Shown one piece after another: positions 6,824 through 7,780 of a stretch of DNA of 7,780 bases. The stretch covers positions 1-7,780 of the forward strand of contig JAHDEU010000059.1 of assembly GCA_020628635.1 (NCBI GenBank), given 5' to 3'. The stretch is from Hellea sp. Lineage in GTDB: Bacteria > Pseudomonadota > Alphaproteobacteria > Caulobacterales > Maricaulaceae. Numbering within the stretch: position 1 is the stretch's first letter; every line of letters starts with the position of its first letter. Both the position numbers and the translations under genes were made by a program. The notes beneath the pieces were generated by a model. The model worked only from the letters and a program-made list of their open reading frames with translations. It did not search any database and was not told the origin of the DNA.

Positions 6824-7780
6824 CGAGGCGACCGAGCCCGCCCAGCCCTGGGTCCGGATCGGCATCGTCACCTTCAACTCCGGCGACTACACGCAAAGGT
6901 GCCTCGACGCGCTGGCCGCGCAGACGGATCGCGGGTTCGAGTGCGTCATCCGCGACAATGACAGCACGGACGGCGCGCTGGACCGGCTGGCGCTTCCCGA
7001 CGGCCGCTTCCGCATCGAGCGCGGGCGGGAGAATGCGGGCTTTGCGGGCGGGACCAACCGCGCGCTGGCCGGGGCTCGGACCGACTATGTGATGAGCGTC
7101 AACCCCGACACCGAGCTTGCGCCCGACTGCCTGGCTGTGCTGCGCGCGCATATCGAGGCGGAGCCCGGAATCGCCATGGTCTCGCCCGTGCTGCTGCGCC
7201 CGGACGGGCGGCTCGACGGGGCAGGGGACTGCCTGTCGGTTCACGGCATAGCGTGGCGCGCGGGCGTGGGCGACGCGCCGGACGACCGAGCAGGACTCGC
7301 CGAGGTCTTTTCGCCCACCGGCGCCGCCGCCCTCTACCGCCGCGATCTGTTCGAAGCCGAAGGCGGGTTCGACGAGAGCTTCTTCTGCTATCTGGAAGAT
7401 GTCGATCTGGGCATGAGGCTGCGCGCGCGCGGCCATCGGTGCCTGCTGGTTCCGCATGCGACGGGCCGCCATGTCGGCGGGCACTCCACAGCCGCCATTC
7501 CCGGCTTCGCGGTCCGGTCGTCTGCGCGCAACGGCCTGCGCATGATCGCGCGCAACGCGCCGCTCGGCCTGCTGCCCGTCATGTTGCTCGCCCACATCGC
7601 CGCCCATCTCTGGTTTCAGTTCCGCAATCGCGGGACCGAGCTGGCGCGCGTGCGCAGCGAGGGTTTCCGCGCCGGAATGCGCGTGCTCCCGCGCAGCCTG
7701 ATGGCGCGGCACAGACGCCGCCCCTATCCGCTGGGCGCGAGCTGGCGGGTGGGGCGACGGCTCGCCTGGTCCATCGGTTC
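6804..7780 (+). CDS. Family 2 glycosyltransferase (GT-A fold, rhamnosyltransferase-like), partial
   Basis: The frame is open from 6780, just after an in-frame TGA at 6777-6779, to the window end, and the 3' end is missing. The only usual start codon before the conserved core is GTG at 6804, giving 325 visible residues. The protein transfers a sugar from a nucleotide donor to a growing glycan, presumably at the cytoplasmic face of the inner membrane. Evidence is the GT-A order: the N-terminal strand IGIVTFNSGDY (19-29) with RDNDSTDG (50-57), RENAGFAGGTNRAL (75-88), the metal-site-like VNPDTEL (99-105), PTGAAALYRRDLF (171-183), then GGFDESFFCYLEDVDLGMRL (187-206) with the acidic E198-D199 pair, and ARN at 241-243. 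A hydrophobic helix at about 254-271 may bring the protein to the membrane. These motifs match WbbL-like transferases in O-antigen and capsule clusters; donor and acceptor cannot be told from sequence. It overlaps the HlyD-family gene by 20 bases without a clear ribosome site, so it probably depends on translation of that gene. Confidence 0.88.
   Translation, partial: MPDARSSEATEPAQPWVRIGIVTFNSGDYTQRCLDALAAQTDRGFECVIRDNDSTDGALDRLALPDGRFRIERGRENAGFAGGTNRALAGARTDYVMSVNPDTELAPDCLAVLRAHIEAEPGIAMVSPVLLRPDGRLDGAGDCLSVHGIAWRAGVGDAPDDRAGLAEVFSPTGAAALYRRDLFEAEGGFDESFFCYLEDVDLGMRLRARGHRCLLVPHATGRHVGGHSTAAIPGFAVRSSARNGLRMIARNAPLGLLPVMLLAHIAAHLWFQFRNRGTELARVRSEGFRAGMRVLPRSLMARHRRRPYPLGASWRVGRRLAWSIG

Noticed and set aside
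5009..6877. Long open frame on the minus strand (622 codons) opposite the ABC and HlyD-family genes
   Set aside because: It lies antisense to two strongly supported genes, its product is rich in H, G, R and D without domains, and high GC content keeps antisense frames open.
6798..7712. 304-codon minus-strand open frame opposite the glycosyltransferase
   Set aside because: The plus strand carries the full set of GT2 motifs, while this frame has none and is rich in A, R, H and Q.

Overview
The window is GC-rich DNA with tightly packed genes. The protein families fit an alphaproteobacterium: an LptD with a CxxC motif, a PrtD/HlyD-type exporter pair, and an intergenic palindrome of the kind common in Caulobacterales/Maricaulales-like genomes. 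The taxonomic placement is inferred from protein character and gene arrangement, not from a marker gene.

Layout. (1) Bases 1-317 hold the 3' end of a plus-strand gene that I do not recognise; a short GC hairpin follows its stop codon. (2) Bases 318-793 are non-coding and lie between two convergent genes. They hold two similar GC-rich hairpins and a long imperfect palindrome (505-721) whose 55-base outer arms differ at only four positions. (3) Bases 794-3196, minus strand, encode LptD, the outer-membrane LPS-assembly translocon. (4) Bases 3197-3518 are a divergent promoter region. (5) From 3519 onward a plus-strand operon runs to the end of the window: a type I secretion ABC transporter (PrtD/AprD/RsaD-like), its HlyD-family membrane fusion partner (4-base overlap), and a family 2 glycosyltransferase that starts inside the end of the HlyD gene and leaves the window incomplete.

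How the genes fit together. The region concerns the cell envelope. LptD places LPS in the outer leaflet. The ABC/HlyD pair would carry a C-terminally signalled protein from the cytoplasm towards an outer-membrane TolC-like channel. The glycosyltransferase probably builds a surface polysaccharide or O-antigen, or decorates a secreted product. An exporter pair joined to glycan genes recalls the Caulobacter S-layer locus (rsaD-rsaE followed by O-antigen genes), but neither a secreted substrate nor a TolC-like protein is visible here. I found no clear new system. The most distinctive unexplained structure is the palindrome at 505-721.
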